Source of the DNA: Liolophura sinensis | Taxonomy: Eukaryota; Mollusca; Polyplacophora; Chitonida; Chitonidae | Assembly: GCF_032854445.1 (NCBI RefSeq) | Contig: NC_088296.1 | Location: 17,165,485 to 17,229,484 of the forward strand | Reading direction: 5' to 3' | Length of the DNA: 64,000 bases | Shown here: positions 23,785 through 35,330 of the stretch, one piece after another | Layout: each line of letters starts with the position of its first letter | Numbering within the stretch: position 1 is the stretch's first letter | The notes under the pieces: generated by a model | The model's database searches: none | What the model was told of the DNA's origin: nothing | What the model saw: the letters and a program-made list of their open reading frames with translations, nothing else | Made by a program: the position numbers and the translations under genes

Positions 23785-24062
23785 TGGTCAAGTGGTTAGC
23801 GTACTATAGTGCAGCACAGTGGCCCTTGAGTCTTTCTTGTTGTGGAAATGGATCTTGCGATTATCGACTTGGAACCCTTTATCGATCCCTTTACGGACTT
23901 CGAATGGTATACGAATGTCGGACATGACGCTTACAGTTCATCATGCAGTGCGATAAATGTGAGTTCAAGTCCAGATCCGGTCGTTGAGGAGGTCTGTCTG
24001 TAACCTGGGGGTGGTCGCTGGCCCATAATTCTGGCCACCGTCGTATAGTTGAAATACAGCCA
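23785..24062 (+). mobile_element. Diverged main SINE with internal insertion
   Basis: The head is recognisable (gtggttagcgtactatagtg; cagtggcccttgagtctttc), followed by about 95 bp of unrelated sequence. The family then resumes with gtgagttcaagtccag, ggtctgtctgtaacctgggg and tggccaccgtcgtatag. The tail is lost. Confidence 0.65.
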
Positions 24063-24543
24063 ACTTAACGCAAGTGGCTTCAGAACTGCTAGAGAAGTCA
24101 AGAAAATCTAAAACGAAAACCCTACCGCAGGCGCAGTGAACAAGCAAAGTGGTCCGTGATGTTCAACATTACAATGTTTAAATGCTGAAACATTTCCACA
24201 ACGTTTCCTCGTTCCTTGTTGGCATACCGAACTGATCGTGTTGTTATTTACATCAAATGCCTACACCTGGGTTTATTTGAAACAAACTCTAACTTCCGCT
24301 GCTGTATCTAAACATTGGGATGTTATCGTTATTTTCAAACTTTGATACTGAGGTAAACATGACCTGCCACAGCCAAGCCTGAACGAACGAATGCGTTTAC
24401 ATTCAGTCAGTCAGTAAGTGAATTCATTAAAAATCAAATCCTAGTTAATACGCCGATTATTTCGCCACTAGCGCGTGGACATCAAACATTAACGTTGTGC
24501 TGCTTTAAACAATCGGCTACATGCACTGTTTGAGCCAAATAGC

Positions 24544-24775
24544 TTAGTTTTTTACGCCCTACTCAAGAATATTTTACTTATACGAGGGGGGCCAGCATTA
24601 TGGTGGGAGGAAACCGGGCACAGCCCGGGGGAAACCTACGACCGCAGGTTGCTGGCAAACCTTCCCACGTACGGCCGGAGAGGAAGCCGACATGAGCTGG
24701 ACTTACAGCTCACAGCGACCGCATTGGTGAGAAACTCTTGGGTCATTAGGCTGCGCTAATCCGCTAACCAACTGA
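24544..24775 (-). mobile_element. Main SINE, nearly complete
   Basis: acgccctactcaagaatatt, ggccagcattatggtgggag, gcaggttgctggcaaacctt, acggccggagaggaagccga, cagcgaccgcattggtgaga, and a reversed head ending taatccgctaaccaactg. Confidence 0.95.
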
Positions 24776-24938
24776 AAATGGCAAAATGGCTTAGAGCATT
24801 ACGTTAGAAAAGCTGTTGAAAGCAGTGTGGCATCAATGTCTACGCAATGCTTCACCCAACAGATTCCAAGGACATCGAGCTTAACTTCAAAAATTTCTTG
24901 CACTGAGTTGTTTTTATGTATGGATGAAAACTTAACTA

Positions 24939-25317
24939 CACTGAAAAAAAGTTTTGGTCAACTGACTCAAATCTGAGTTATACAGTTAAGAAATAAAACG
25001 TAGCTTACTGTACTCAAATCACCAAGATAATGCCCAGCAGACGGGAGTCTAACAAACCATTGTGACATGATGGAGCCATTACGGGGAGGGGAAGATAACA
25101 TCGCAATCAACCACTCTCTCCTTTTTGTTAATGTGTGAAACTCTAGATTGTTCTGTTATGAAGGACTCCTGCTATTTTTCTGACTAACCAAGTGAGTCAA
25201 CAATATAACCAGATGAGTTTCATGACTCAGCTGATCTGGTCATATGACTTAGTTTTCTAAGTTGAATAAGCTCAGTTATATATTTTTGAGTCAGTTGAAC
25301 CAAATTTTCTCTCAGTG
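24939..25317. mobile_element. MITE-like element, family B, TA-flanked
   Basis: A 379-bp element flanked by TA. The left terminus cactgaaaaaaagttttggt + caactgactcaaa is matched by the inverse of the right terminus, ttgagtcagttgaaccaaat + tttctctcagtg. The interior repeats GACTCA/TGAGTC several times. No open frame. The termini and TA duplication fit a non-autonomous Tc1/mariner-like transposon; no transposase is seen. Confidence 0.85.
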
Positions 25318-25639
25318 TAATCCCTTGATATCATGCCCCGTGTCTCCATACGTGCACCTGTGTGTCAATATCCTCGCGTCAGTGAATACGTGGCCTTGAC
25401 CCTGCCTAATGGCTTTACCGTCAGCTGGTTCGGTAAACATCAGATAATAAATATATTCGCTTATTACGTCTAGTCAATCCGTATGATTGTGATTATTTAA
25501 AGAGGGGTAAAGCGGATTAAGGCAAGCTTATACGGGTGACAGCTTTCATCAGTCTATTATCTGATAAAAGTTTCAGACAAAAGTGACTTTTACTCACTGA
25601 TTAAGGTATTGACAGAGAAAGTCATTATACGGGAAACGA
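25318..25639. other. No feature recognised
   Basis: AT-rich spacer without open frames of note. Confidence 0.5.
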
Positions 25640-25642
25640 TTT

Positions 25643-25675
<33 letters not shown>

Positions 25676-25915
25676 CTGACTGATTTCATTGGCGTTTAAT
25701 GCTATGCTAAAGAATTCTCTACTTTTGTGGTGGCGACTATTTCACACATATGAGGACAGCCAGCATCACAATGAGAGGGGACAGGGTAGAGCCTGGCGGA
25801 AACCCCAGGCCATACGCTGAACGGCCTTACCACGTACGAACGAAGAAAGAGCCAGTATGAGCTGAGCTTGAACTCACATCGATCGATAAACCACTAGACC
25901 AAACAACACGTTTTA
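25640..25915 (-). mobile_element. Old, strongly diverged main SINE
   Basis: It starts in a (GATT)n tract (ttgattgattgattgactga), then ggcgtttaatgctatgctaa and, after an insertion, cagggtagagcctggcggaa, cttaccacgtacgaacgaag, gagcttgaactcacatcgat. The order of blocks matches the family. Confidence 0.75.
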
Positions 25916-26499
25916 GAGGGCCACAGCGGTATTGCGGACATGTCTATGCGCGGGAGATACAGACGGAAAGCATTACATCTTAGTGGACGGATGCGGATAT
26001 TGGATATGTTGAAATAAAATGTAGAGCCAATGGCTAGCTTCTTACACCTCTGTGATTGAAGAGGACTGAAGGACATTTCTAGAAGTACACAGACTTAAAC
26101 TAGATTTAGGTATGGGTGGAAATAATAGATCCTATAGTTAGTATAGACCAGTGAACACCTACTCCGGACGTAAACTGGAATCTCCCCCTCCCCACACCTC
26201 CCAACCACCACCACCACCCTCACACAAACACACACATGGAATACAATGGTGATCAGCCAACGCATGGTTCATAAAACATGACGTGTGTGATATCATCTAT
26301 ACAGGCGACAGCTGAAGTAATACATGCACCCCCGCACCGAATTGACTTATCCACCTACTATCTCACTGAAATCTGTGTCTATAATAATTGTAGAGGTAAC
26401 ACGTATTGACGGATAGAATCAATTCACGCTTTATATTCAAAGTGTAACACAGGCAAGGGATTCAAGGAATATGGACTATCAAACGATTTCTTCCATTGT
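25916..26499. other. No gene recognised
   Basis: It includes a CAC/CA-rich microsatellite at 26,203-26,237 (caccaccaccaccctcacac). Nothing else recognised. Confidence 0.55.
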
Positions 26500-26800
26500 T
26501 GTTTAATTCTACCTACTCAAGAATTTTCCACGGCGGTGGGTGGAGAGAGAGCATTATAGTGCCCGGCGTAAACCACCAACCTTTGGCAAGTTGCTGACGA
26601 ACTTCCCACATGTGACTTACAGATATGCACACCATATGGTGGGGGACAAGTGTTCTTCAGCGAACCTTAGACTGTGCACACGCTCACACAATCTCCGTCA
26701 ACTGGTTATTCTCAACAAGGCCCACCAGGTAGTGGGAGCTGGGAAATCTACAAATTCACATTCAAAAACCAGTTTTGAACCCGCACCTGATGTGTTTCCT
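26500..26800 (-). mobile_element. Second SINE-like family, longest copy
   Basis: Blocks in order: tactcaagaattttccacgg, gcattatagtgcccggcgta, aaccaccaacctttggcaag, cttacagatatgcacaccat, aacaaggcccaccaggtagt, ttgaacccgcacctgatg. The last block resembles a reversed B-box/tRNA head. The 96-codon open frame across it is a by-product. Confidence 0.7.
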
Positions 26801-27522
26801 CGATTAAAGGATAAGTACCTTAACATCTAGAAGTGCAAAAATAGAATGTAAAAGTTTTTTTAAAAATCGTGTCATCGCCAAGGCAATAAACTGCCCATGC
26901 AATATATCATGCTGCTATAGCAGCTACAAGATCGAAGTATTGATTAAATTTCAGAAATACGTGAAAGACAATCGACATTTCTGGCGTGAAATACATACCA
27001 AGGTCGTAAAATAAAGTAGTGAAAGGTTCAATAATAAAAATGCAGATTCAGCAAAACATATCTCTGGCATCAGATTTAACGCTGACAGTTCGTACAAGCA
27101 CTAAAAATGTCTAGAATAGAAACGCCAGTTCAGTCATTTATATGGTGTGCTTTTGGCATGGCAATCATTTAAGATTCTTTTGTGGACCAAATCTTCAGCA
27201 ACGGAGCGTGCACCCAAATTCGGCTATACCTAAATCAGAATTGATCAGTTTGACGGAATCGACATGGAAGAGTGCTTGGACAAAGAATATCTCCGCAGTT
27301 AAGCATTCAATCCGCATATACCGTGATGTGGAGCAGCTGTTGAACTAGATACCGGACACCCACGCGCTCATAGCAAACACACATGAAACGTAGGCTACAT
27401 CTTCAGTCAGTGATGTCCACGTGAACACATGGTATATAGGCGACAGTTCATGAATGACGGCAAAATGACCGGGATGTTATAGGTTCTCTTCAAGCCTGGC
27501 ATAATACAAATAAAGACCACAT
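26801..27522. other. No gene recognised
   Basis: AT-rich flank of the 18-bp array; no exon-like segment seen. Confidence 0.5.
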
Positions 27523-28341
27523 TTGTCAGACAACAACAAGGCAATCATGCATGGCCAGACAAATATGCACGACCAGACAAATATTCAGGAACAGACAAAT
27601 ATGCACGACCAGACAAATGTGCAGGAACAGACAAATATGCACGACCAGACAAATATGCACGACCAGACAAATATGCAGGAACAGACAAATATGCAGGAAC
27701 AGACAAATATGCGGGAGCAGACAAATATGCACGAAGCGACAAATATGCACGAAGGGACAAATATGTACGATCAGTCAAATATGCACGAACAGACACATAT
27801 GCACGAACGAACAAATATGCACGACCAGACAAATATGCAGGAACAGACAAATATGCACGAACGAACAAATATGTACTACCTGACAAATATGTACGACCAG
27901 ACAAATATGTACGAACAGACAAATATGCACGAACAAACACATATGTACGACCAGACAAATATGCACGAGAGGACGAATATGCACGATCAGACAAATATGC
28001 AAGACCAGACAAATATGTACGACCAGACAAATATGTACGAACAGACAAATATGCACGAACAAACACATATGTACGACCAGACAAATATGCACGAGCGGAC
28101 GAATATGCACGATCAGACAAATATGCACGACCAGACAAATATGCACGACCAGACAAATATGTACGAACAGACAAATATGCACGAACAAACACATATGTAC
28201 GACCAGACAAATATGCACGAGCGGACGAATATGCACGATCAGACAAATATGCACGACCAGACAAATATGCACGATCAGACAAATGTGTACGACCAGACAA
28301 ATATACACGACCAGACAAATATGTACGAACAGATTAATTAG
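27523..28341 (+). repeat. 18-bp minisatellite with 126-bp higher-order period, 272-codon open frame
   Basis: About 43 units of an 18-bp motif (cagacaaatatgcacgac and variants) stay in frame, so the array reads as the hexapeptide TNMHDQ with Y/H, Q/H and E/D changes, starting MSDNNKAIMHGQ and ending YEQIN-stop. A block containing acacatatgtacgacc recurs at 27,937, 28,063 and 28,189, exactly 126 bp apart, that is 7 units. There is no signal peptide, domain or flanking exon evidence, and the reverse strand is open too (28,318-27,545). I read it as a minisatellite first; a repetitive low-complexity protein is possible but unsupported. Confidence 0.93.
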
Positions 28342-29829
28342 TTATAGTTCCAAATCTCGGTTTCTAAGCTCAAGCTGAATGAAACTTAAATCCCGCATTC
28401 TACACACTGGTTACAGTTTTATGTCACTGGTGATAGATTTAACTCATCAGAAATGCGGAGAAACGAATCAATTCACGGGATGTAACTGGATTAGAACACG
28501 AAGAGGTGCCCGCTGAAAGACTACACTAGGTGCAGAAAGTATGAGTAGGCTGATGTTCCCACGCACGTATAATATAACGAGCGTTACCATATCTGCTATA
28601 GGTAACAGCCCAATGTATTCCCATGTTTACTCTTTAGCCCTCCCTCATCATCCCCCACCCCCGACTCCGGCCCCTCTAAGCACACACACACTTGAAAACT
28701 GCATGTTTCCTGCTGTATCAGCCGGCAAACACTATTGCACATATGCAGCTGGAGCAGGGATAGCTCGCCGTGCAGTCAGAAATGTCACGCTGTCTGTCAG
28801 GAGGCATACTCCTTCCAGCTCTGCTATAACGCAGACGGGGCCTAGTTACATCAGACAGACCTGCGTACAGAGCACACGCCTATGACACAACAGGGCAAGG
28901 CTTTGACGTAACTCCCTATTCAGGCCTCTGACAGATGTATACGTAGCCCTACTGAAGTAGCAGCTGTCCCAGTCATGTACTTGTATCATTTGAACAGTGA
29001 CCGTGTAAGGTAGTCTGCTTGTATCGCCACAACGAGCACACTGTGATTAGTTCTCCCCAGCCTGACAGTGAACACGGAGGTGATCATACTTAAACGGGTG
29101 ATACACTATGTGTGGAGTTGGCGTCAGCAGCTTTAACTAACTTTTCAACTTAATAGAAAATGATTTAGATTTCTTACAAGCTCTTGGATGAAAACGTCGT
29201 GAGAGGTTTTCTTTATAATCACCCCGCATAATTATTAGCATAATTGCAATGAACAAAAAAAAATCGTCATCGGCATTGTCGTTGCTATATAACATGTAGC
29301 ATGCATTATAGGCAGCTGCATCTGCAATAACATCAGTCATCAGTGACATCACTATTGTCACCACTGCAATCAGCATAATCGCTGTCATCGTAATCATTGC
29401 CATAGATATCATGCACGTTCACCATCGTATCCATTGTCCTTATCTACACGATCACCGGTGTCATCATTGCCACCTATACTGATTGAACTTCAGTGTGCTT
29501 TTTTATGATGATTATCGTCAGCATGTTACATACCTTTCTGTGTTGTGTTCAGTATCAGAATTATCTAACAACAGATGTCAAGTTTGATAATCGGGAATCC
29601 TGTGCATATATCGCATTCAGAGGTTAGTGTTAGCTTAATTCATTGTACACACTGAAAAAAGTTCTAAAAATAATGATGTAAAAAAGAATTTTACAAAAAT
29701 GTACACACACACACACACGAAAACCTGACGCGGTAAGTAATGTCATTAATGTGTTTGTTTTTTCGAGTTCCGTCGTCTGTATTATGATCACTACGCTGTA
29801 GAAGAGCATGTTCAAGAAAATTGAAAAAC
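28342..29829. other. No gene recognised; degenerate ATC-rich stretch
   Basis: From about 29,265 to 29,475 the sequence is a degenerate CAT/ATC trinucleotide tract, which explains a 91-codon hydrophobic-looking minus-strand frame. A short (CA)n lies at 29,702-29,719, and a possible solo terminus of MITE family B (cactgaaaaaagttctaaaa) near 29,650. A 114-codon frame at 28,541 has no motif. Confidence 0.55.
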
Positions 29830-30003
29830 AGCTTAATATTAGCACTCTTTACAAATCTGTTTCCATATTACATAGCTTAATATTAGCACTCTTTACAAGT
29901 CTGTTTCCATATTACATAGCTTAATATTAGCACTCTTTACAAGTCTGTTTCCATATAAAATAGCTTAATATTAGAACTCTTTGCAAATCTGTTTCCATAT
30001 TAT
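29830..30003. repeat. 44-bp minisatellite, four units
   Basis: Units start at 29830, 29874, 29918 and 29962 and read agcttaatattagcactctt, then tacaagtctgtttccatatt. The last unit has three to four substitutions. Confidence 0.95.
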
Positions 30004-31109
30004 AGTAGAAAACATGTAAAGAGCTAACAGGAAGTCTACAGCGTGAGAAGCTAAACAAGCTCCACTTATTAACCCATAAATATGCCACACCTTACGACCA
30101 GTGTTGTGCGCATGCCCCCATGGCGTCTTCAACATCTCGCGAAATGTAACTTAACATCACGGTTCACACTGCTGCATTGACGAAACAGTACACATTAGTA
30201 TGTAGCTTGGCCAGTCGGTATAAAGTGTGATTTCTGATCGAACATCGCGTCTTGAAGTGTACACTTAGTCAGTCAGTCATACGTCACTCATTTCTACCCC
30301 GCAAATTCAGCAAAGTCATTCACTATTGTTTATATTCAACCAATTAGAGCATGATCGTGGGGTAGCATCGCGTTATTACCCCCAAACAGGGCCATCGCTG
30401 GGCAAGCGCCCTTTAGCGTCATGCTTTCTACCACTTTCCAGCTACATGCTTGACTAAAACTAGTCATATTTCATTTGTTCCACCTAAGGCTGGATCGCTG
30501 TCATATAAAGGGAAATACGCAGTGCACATTGCTGGTAGTACCCAACCTCAATTATAAACAAATACATCCACAATTTACTAACAATGGTCTTTGTTCAGGG
30601 CGATAATTGTCTAAAGTGAATGTTCTAGCATTGTCTTACCTAGGGATGTTATAGCTTATATGAGGGACATTGTGTGTTTCCGTCAATGGGATTTCGTGCT
30701 ATTTTCTATTTTCTTTTAAGTTTCAAAGTAAGACGTAAATAGAGCATTCAGTGTTCAACGATGCGTGTATCTGCGTGTTGAATAATGTTGGCTAAACGTC
30801 ATTGGGGCAGAGACGTCATAGCACGTGCCACTGAACAATACCCGGATGTGGGTTCAGATCTATTACATCATTTAAACCGCACGAGTTCAAGATGATGTGG
30901 TTGTAGTGAGATCCCGTAAGGTTATTTAATAGGATACGGACATACTTGTAGTGCACAAAGTGCATGATTTTTTTTTTCTCAAGATGCTGTAGTTTCGATG
31001 GGTTCGTCCGTTTATATCACAGATTCAACTGGTTGCTTCACCCAGTATGTGCTCATTGGTTCACTCAAGTGATTTGTTAAGAGCCATAATGTTATTAATT
31101 AAAATATTT
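30004..31109. other. No gene recognised
   Basis: No long open frame and no repeat family recognised. A possible B-box-like gggttcagatc lies at about 30,850. Confidence 0.45.
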
Positions 31110-31400
31110 TAATAATAGTGTACTCAAGAAATGTTTCAACAACATATGATCATGGCGGATAATTTTTATCGGTTGAGGAAACGGGGGTGCCCTGCGTAAA
31201 CCACGTACCTTAGGCAGGGTACTGAGGATCTTTTAAGTGGTTTTCAGAACGTTAGACTGTCCAAACGATCACACGACGTCGTCATCCGCTCATTGCCATC
31301 AATGCCCAAGAACAGTGAAAGAGGAAATCTACCAAGCCACTGCCTATTGCAGAGATAGAACTCAAGCACGTGTTTCTCAGCAATCGACCATGACTCACTC
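31110..31400 (-). mobile_element. Second SINE-like family, copy 3
   Basis: tactcaagaaatgtttcaac, ggaaacgggggtgccctgcg, taaaccacgtaccttaggca, then ttagactgtccaaacgatca and gaaagaggaaatctaccaag, in the same order as the copy at 26,500. Confidence 0.65.
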
Positions 31401-32194
31401 TCCGTTTATTGGTTCATCTTTTGATTGACAAATAGTAATTGACACATATATTGCTTCCTTTAGCAAAGTTCGTTCGTATAGCTAGGTTTACTTATTCGTC
31501 CAAAGGCTTCATTCACATAATACATTTTCAACAAATTATTCAGTAGATCCGTCCATTGATTCACACTGGGATTTATTCATATTACTGATCCGTCGAACAT
31601 TGATTCCTTCTAAATAGATTCGTTCAATGGTTCACGAAATCACTGTGTTCATTGACTCGTGTAAGTCGAGCGTTTGCTTCCATTGATCCGCTTGTCTACT
31701 GATTGCTTTCTTGATTAGTCAGCACATGGGCAACTTTTGATACATGAAGCGTGCATCTTTATCCTCTTTGGCTGATTTTCTAACACAAGCGATGACTGCT
31801 TGACTGAATCGATGATTGACTGAATTCGTGCGTGATTCGATCGAATCAAATCGACATGCTGATTCCTTCTGAATCACAAAAGGCGTGTGAACAGGTGTGC
31901 TTTACTACGGCCTTACGAAATCTGACCTTCACTCATACAGCTGGATTGCTTATCCCTACAAAGCGTGCTCGCCGTGCGGACTGCATTCCCGTCATGAATG
32001 AAGCAAGTGGTACTTCGCTTAGAGTGTATGAATGAAAACATGTTCATTCCTTGCGAATAATTGTTTACTGGAGAAGATTACTGGCTGACTCAGAATGACT
32101 CAACTGTTAAAGCATATACGCGTGCCTATGAACGTACAGGTAATATTGCCTTTTCGAATCTGTAGATATATGAAAGTTAGCTTCTTGACACGTT
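31401..32194. other. No gene recognised
   Basis: Degenerate TTGATTC/TTCATT-like simple sequence between about 31,540 and 31,850; no gene. Confidence 0.45.
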
Positions 32195-32495
32195 TACAGG
32201 CCTTGCTCGTTCAAATTGTCCCAGCGATGGCTGGGATTGTTTTACGGCAGACCCATACTGTTACCGTGCTGGCTAAGACTGAGTCGCTCCTGCTACTATA
32301 CAGGCACGGAATCCATGGGGTCACGAGTTCGGATCCAGCTGTCGCTGTGTAAGCTGAGGTTTTTAATCGAGAGGTTTGTTAGTTACAGTGGATTACTTCA
32401 AAACGTCCCGGTTTCCTTCATTCAAAAACCTAGCCGCAGTGTACAAATGAAAAAAATCTTATGCACGACGTTAAATACTCAAATAAATAAATAGA
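32195..32495 (+). mobile_element. tRNA-derived SINE, another type
   Basis: gtcacgagttcggatccagc gives a B-box-like core. The 3' end reads gcacgacgttaaatactcaa followed by ataaataaatagata, the usual SINE tail form in this window. The body (ttactgttac..gtgctggctaagactg) differs from the main family. Confidence 0.6.
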
Positions 32496-32859
32496 TAAAC
32501 GTTTCTGACAGCCACAAAGTATTTCACGATTTTCATTACGCGTATATATTGCGCATCACTGAATCTACCGTTTCCTAACTTTTGTTGCCGAAGGTGCAAC
32601 GTTTTTATTAACAAGCCAACATTTACTCCCATGTCGGCAGTATTAGAAAATATTCCCCTTTATCTCTGCCTTGGTCTCGAGAATTTTTTCATTCAATGTG
32701 GATTTAAACGTAACATCGAATCAAGCATTCAAATTGTAATAAAACTATGTAATTCCCTTGTTTTTCCAGGTGAGTGAGTAATCAGTGAACCGTAAAAATC
32801 ATTGACCGGTTTATTCTTCTTATTAATTGCACACGACAGTGACCTTGTGGACAGAAAGT

Positions 32860-33000
32860 TCAAACTTATCACAAAGGTACGGGTTCGATTCCGGGCCAAG
32901 AGTAACGAAGAGTGATGATCACTCCCTGTATCCTCACGTTCTACGCTTGTCGTGCGTGCTGTCAAATAGAGGATGTCAGGGTGTACTGTATGAATGAATG
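32860..33000 (+). mobile_element. tRNA-like SINE remnant
   Basis: acgggttcgattccgggcca is a near-perfect TpsiC-arm/B-box sequence, with tgaccttgtggac upstream as a possible A box. No complete tRNA cloverleaf can be drawn. A downstream body and a short tgaatgaatgaa end suggest a SINE. Confidence 0.45.
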
Positions 33001-33617
33001 AACGATAACGGGTTAGCCTTCATTTCATGTGATCATACATGGTGTCATGAGAATGTAACTTCAATGATGCAGCATTATACCTGGGTGCATTCTTATGATC
33101 CCAAGTAAGCTTCTACTTGGCTGACCCAGGCGCCTTATGCTTCAGTTCTGAGTGGTTAGAGGGCGGATTGCCATCAAGGTTTATGGTGAATAAGCGATAC
33201 ATAGATCATATTTATATGTAACCTATTTCATATCGTGAATAAAAAAATTCTCAGAATAGAAGCCGGATAATAATAATAATTATAAATGATGATATTCGGT
33301 TCTTCTTAGTAATGTAATCAAATGTATGCCCGTATTAGTTATCCGTTGCCTTAGGCCTAAAGTAATCATTTTGTGTCATGTCCAAAAGAACCAAAACAAC
33401 TCTGACTAGCTAAATGGAACGGTTAACTCTTCTATCCTTGATAAAAGTATGACAATGATTTAAATTTACATCAAACACTGCAGGTAATTTGCATAACGGT
33501 ATAAATTGATACTTAGGCGGTTTAGCTTTTTGATGTAATTCTAAAAGGTAATCACTTACCTCTAATCGGTTGGTCAATCAATCACGTACGCTTCTTTCTG
33601 ACTGTATGCACACACAC
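33001..33617. other. No gene recognised
   Basis: AT-rich, no repeats seen. Confidence 0.5.
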
Positions 33618-33621
33618 ACAC

Positions 33622-33652
<31 letters not shown>

Positions 33653-33713
33653 GTATGTATATATATATAGATATATATATATTTATATACATATATCAAT
33701 ATATATATATGTC
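33618..33713. repeat. Compound (CA)n/(TA)n/(GTAT)n microsatellite
   Basis: cacacacacacac, then a TA tract, about five gtat units, and further TA-rich sequence. Confidence 0.95.
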
Positions 33714-34933
33714 CTCCGGACACTGTGTATACCGCCCGTTATCCCACCAGTGATCTCCTCCAGCAACTATCACAGTAAGTTGTGCATGTTCTACCAACCG
33801 TCGGTAATATAGGTCTATCTCAAACCGCTACTCGCGTCACAGCACGTAAAGGCTTGTACAGGAGGAACACGTGCGATTCACACAGGCTGCCAATCACGGC
33901 GAAGTGGGACGGCCTTCCGCATTGTGCCTATTTTATTCAATCAACGGCGTCGAGGCCGGTGTCAAACTGCCCACAGTTGCAGATCCCCTGAGACAAGCCA
34001 GCTGGCTGTTTGAAAATGACTTGTTAAACTCTCGTGTTTATAGGTTCTAGGTGTTGTACAATGCAACGTTCTTGTCTCGGCTGAAATGGGCAATAACAGC
34101 CGCTTCTGTGTAGGAGCGTGGCGGTAGACTACAATGGTACACGCCAGTCACCAAAATAAATAAATCTTATTGCAGAGCACACATATGTTGTCTTACTCAC
34201 ACGGATTACTGCCGCGCGATGTTTTATTGCTCCCCTATAATTTTCCTTCCTTATACACTTCAATATATGATTCTGCTGATAAGTATGTTCCTTTTCACAA
34301 CGTCAACAATTTCATATCTGTACGTCAGCATAATGTGGAAAAGTTCACCGGTAACTTGACCAAGGTCATCTCAGTTTCCAAGCACACCAGTTTCCCCAGT
34401 TTACACAAAAATCAGCCATCGTATATAAGTGAACATTTCTTCAGTAGGGCGATGAACAAAAATCAGCACATATCAGTAAATAAATTCTGCCCAGGGACGG
34501 TAGTTGTACGAAATTATTCAAGATCCACCTTGAATGTGACTAGGATGCTGATGAATTGTCATACACGTGTTGTCACGCACGTGTTCTCACACACGTGTTC
34601 ATTCTGCTAACAATGGCAGCCATTATCATTTGCCTCAGCACCCTTTTCAACAATACTGTAAAGAATACACGCACTTTCAACCCTTTTTACACCAGTGGAT
34701 ACCTCATCGCTGGTTAGTTGGTCTATAGCATTGTGTTCGTCCGAGTCGATTGGCCTCTGACGAATGAAGTGAAAGGTACTAGTCTAAGATGGCCTTGCAA
34801 TGATCATAGTTACCACATAATGATGGTCCGTCGTCTACTCGTGACACTTGGGTTTCTCCACCCATACTCTAGATCCCCGTCATATATGTGAAGTAGCATT
34901 GAGTATACCATGGGCTTTATTCACCACACCAGT
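33714..34933. other. No gene recognised; one 146-codon open frame
   Basis: The frame at 34,170-34,610 (+) is longer than most here, but has no domain, no signal peptide and no splice context. Its composition matches the surrounding noncoding DNA. Confidence 0.4.
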
Positions 34934-35076
34934 AAATATTTATTTGATTGGTGTTTTGCGCCGTACTCAAAAATATTTCACTTATACGACAGCGGCCAGT
35001 AATATGGTGAGAGGAAACCTGGGGAAAATCCCAACCATCCGCAGGTTGCAAACAGACCTTCCCACTTACGGCCCTA
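34934..35076 (-). mobile_element. Main SINE, 3' two-thirds
   Basis: Tail, ttgattggtgttttgcgccg, ttcacttatacgacagcggc, cagtaatatggtgagaggaa, ccatccgcaggttgcaaaca, gaccttcccacttacggcc; the head is missing. Confidence 0.92.
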
Positions 35077-35092
35077 AAGTAAATAAATAAAC

Positions 35093-35277
35093 ACAATAAG
35101 GGTATAATAGTATACAATAGTACAATAAAATAGTACAATAGTATACAATAGTACAATAGTATACAATAGTACAATAAAATAGTACAATAAAATAGTACAA
35201 TAGTATACAATAGTACAATAGTATACAATAGTACAATAAAATAGTACAATAGTATACAATAGTACAATAATATACTA
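35093..35277. repeat. TACAATAG-type microsatellite
   Basis: Mixtures of agtacaatagtatacaat and aataaaatagtacaat, 8- to 17-bp sub-units. It is open on the minus strand as a Y/C/I/L-rich string, which is only a by-product. Confidence 0.95.
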
Positions 35278-35330
35278 TGAACAGTTGCAACGCGTGACGG
35301 AGAGAACAATGCAGAAAAATAATATTATTT

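Noticed and set aside
27545-28318. A 257-codon minus-strand frame with YLSGRA-type repeats
   Set aside because: It is the mirror of the 18-bp array: units of a multiple of three without stops stay open on both strands. No other coding sign.
29137-29412. A hydrophobic, Met/Ile-rich 91-codon minus-strand frame
   Set aside because: It is the translation of a degenerate ATC trinucleotide tract.
32878-32900. A possible tRNA gene (gggttcgattccgggcc)
   Set aside because: No cloverleaf can be formed with the upstream sequence, so a tRNA-derived SINE remnant is more likely.
34170-34610. A 146-codon plus-strand open frame
   Set aside because: No domain, signal peptide or splice context, and the same base composition as its flanks. 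Long enough to recheck with RNA, but not enough to call.
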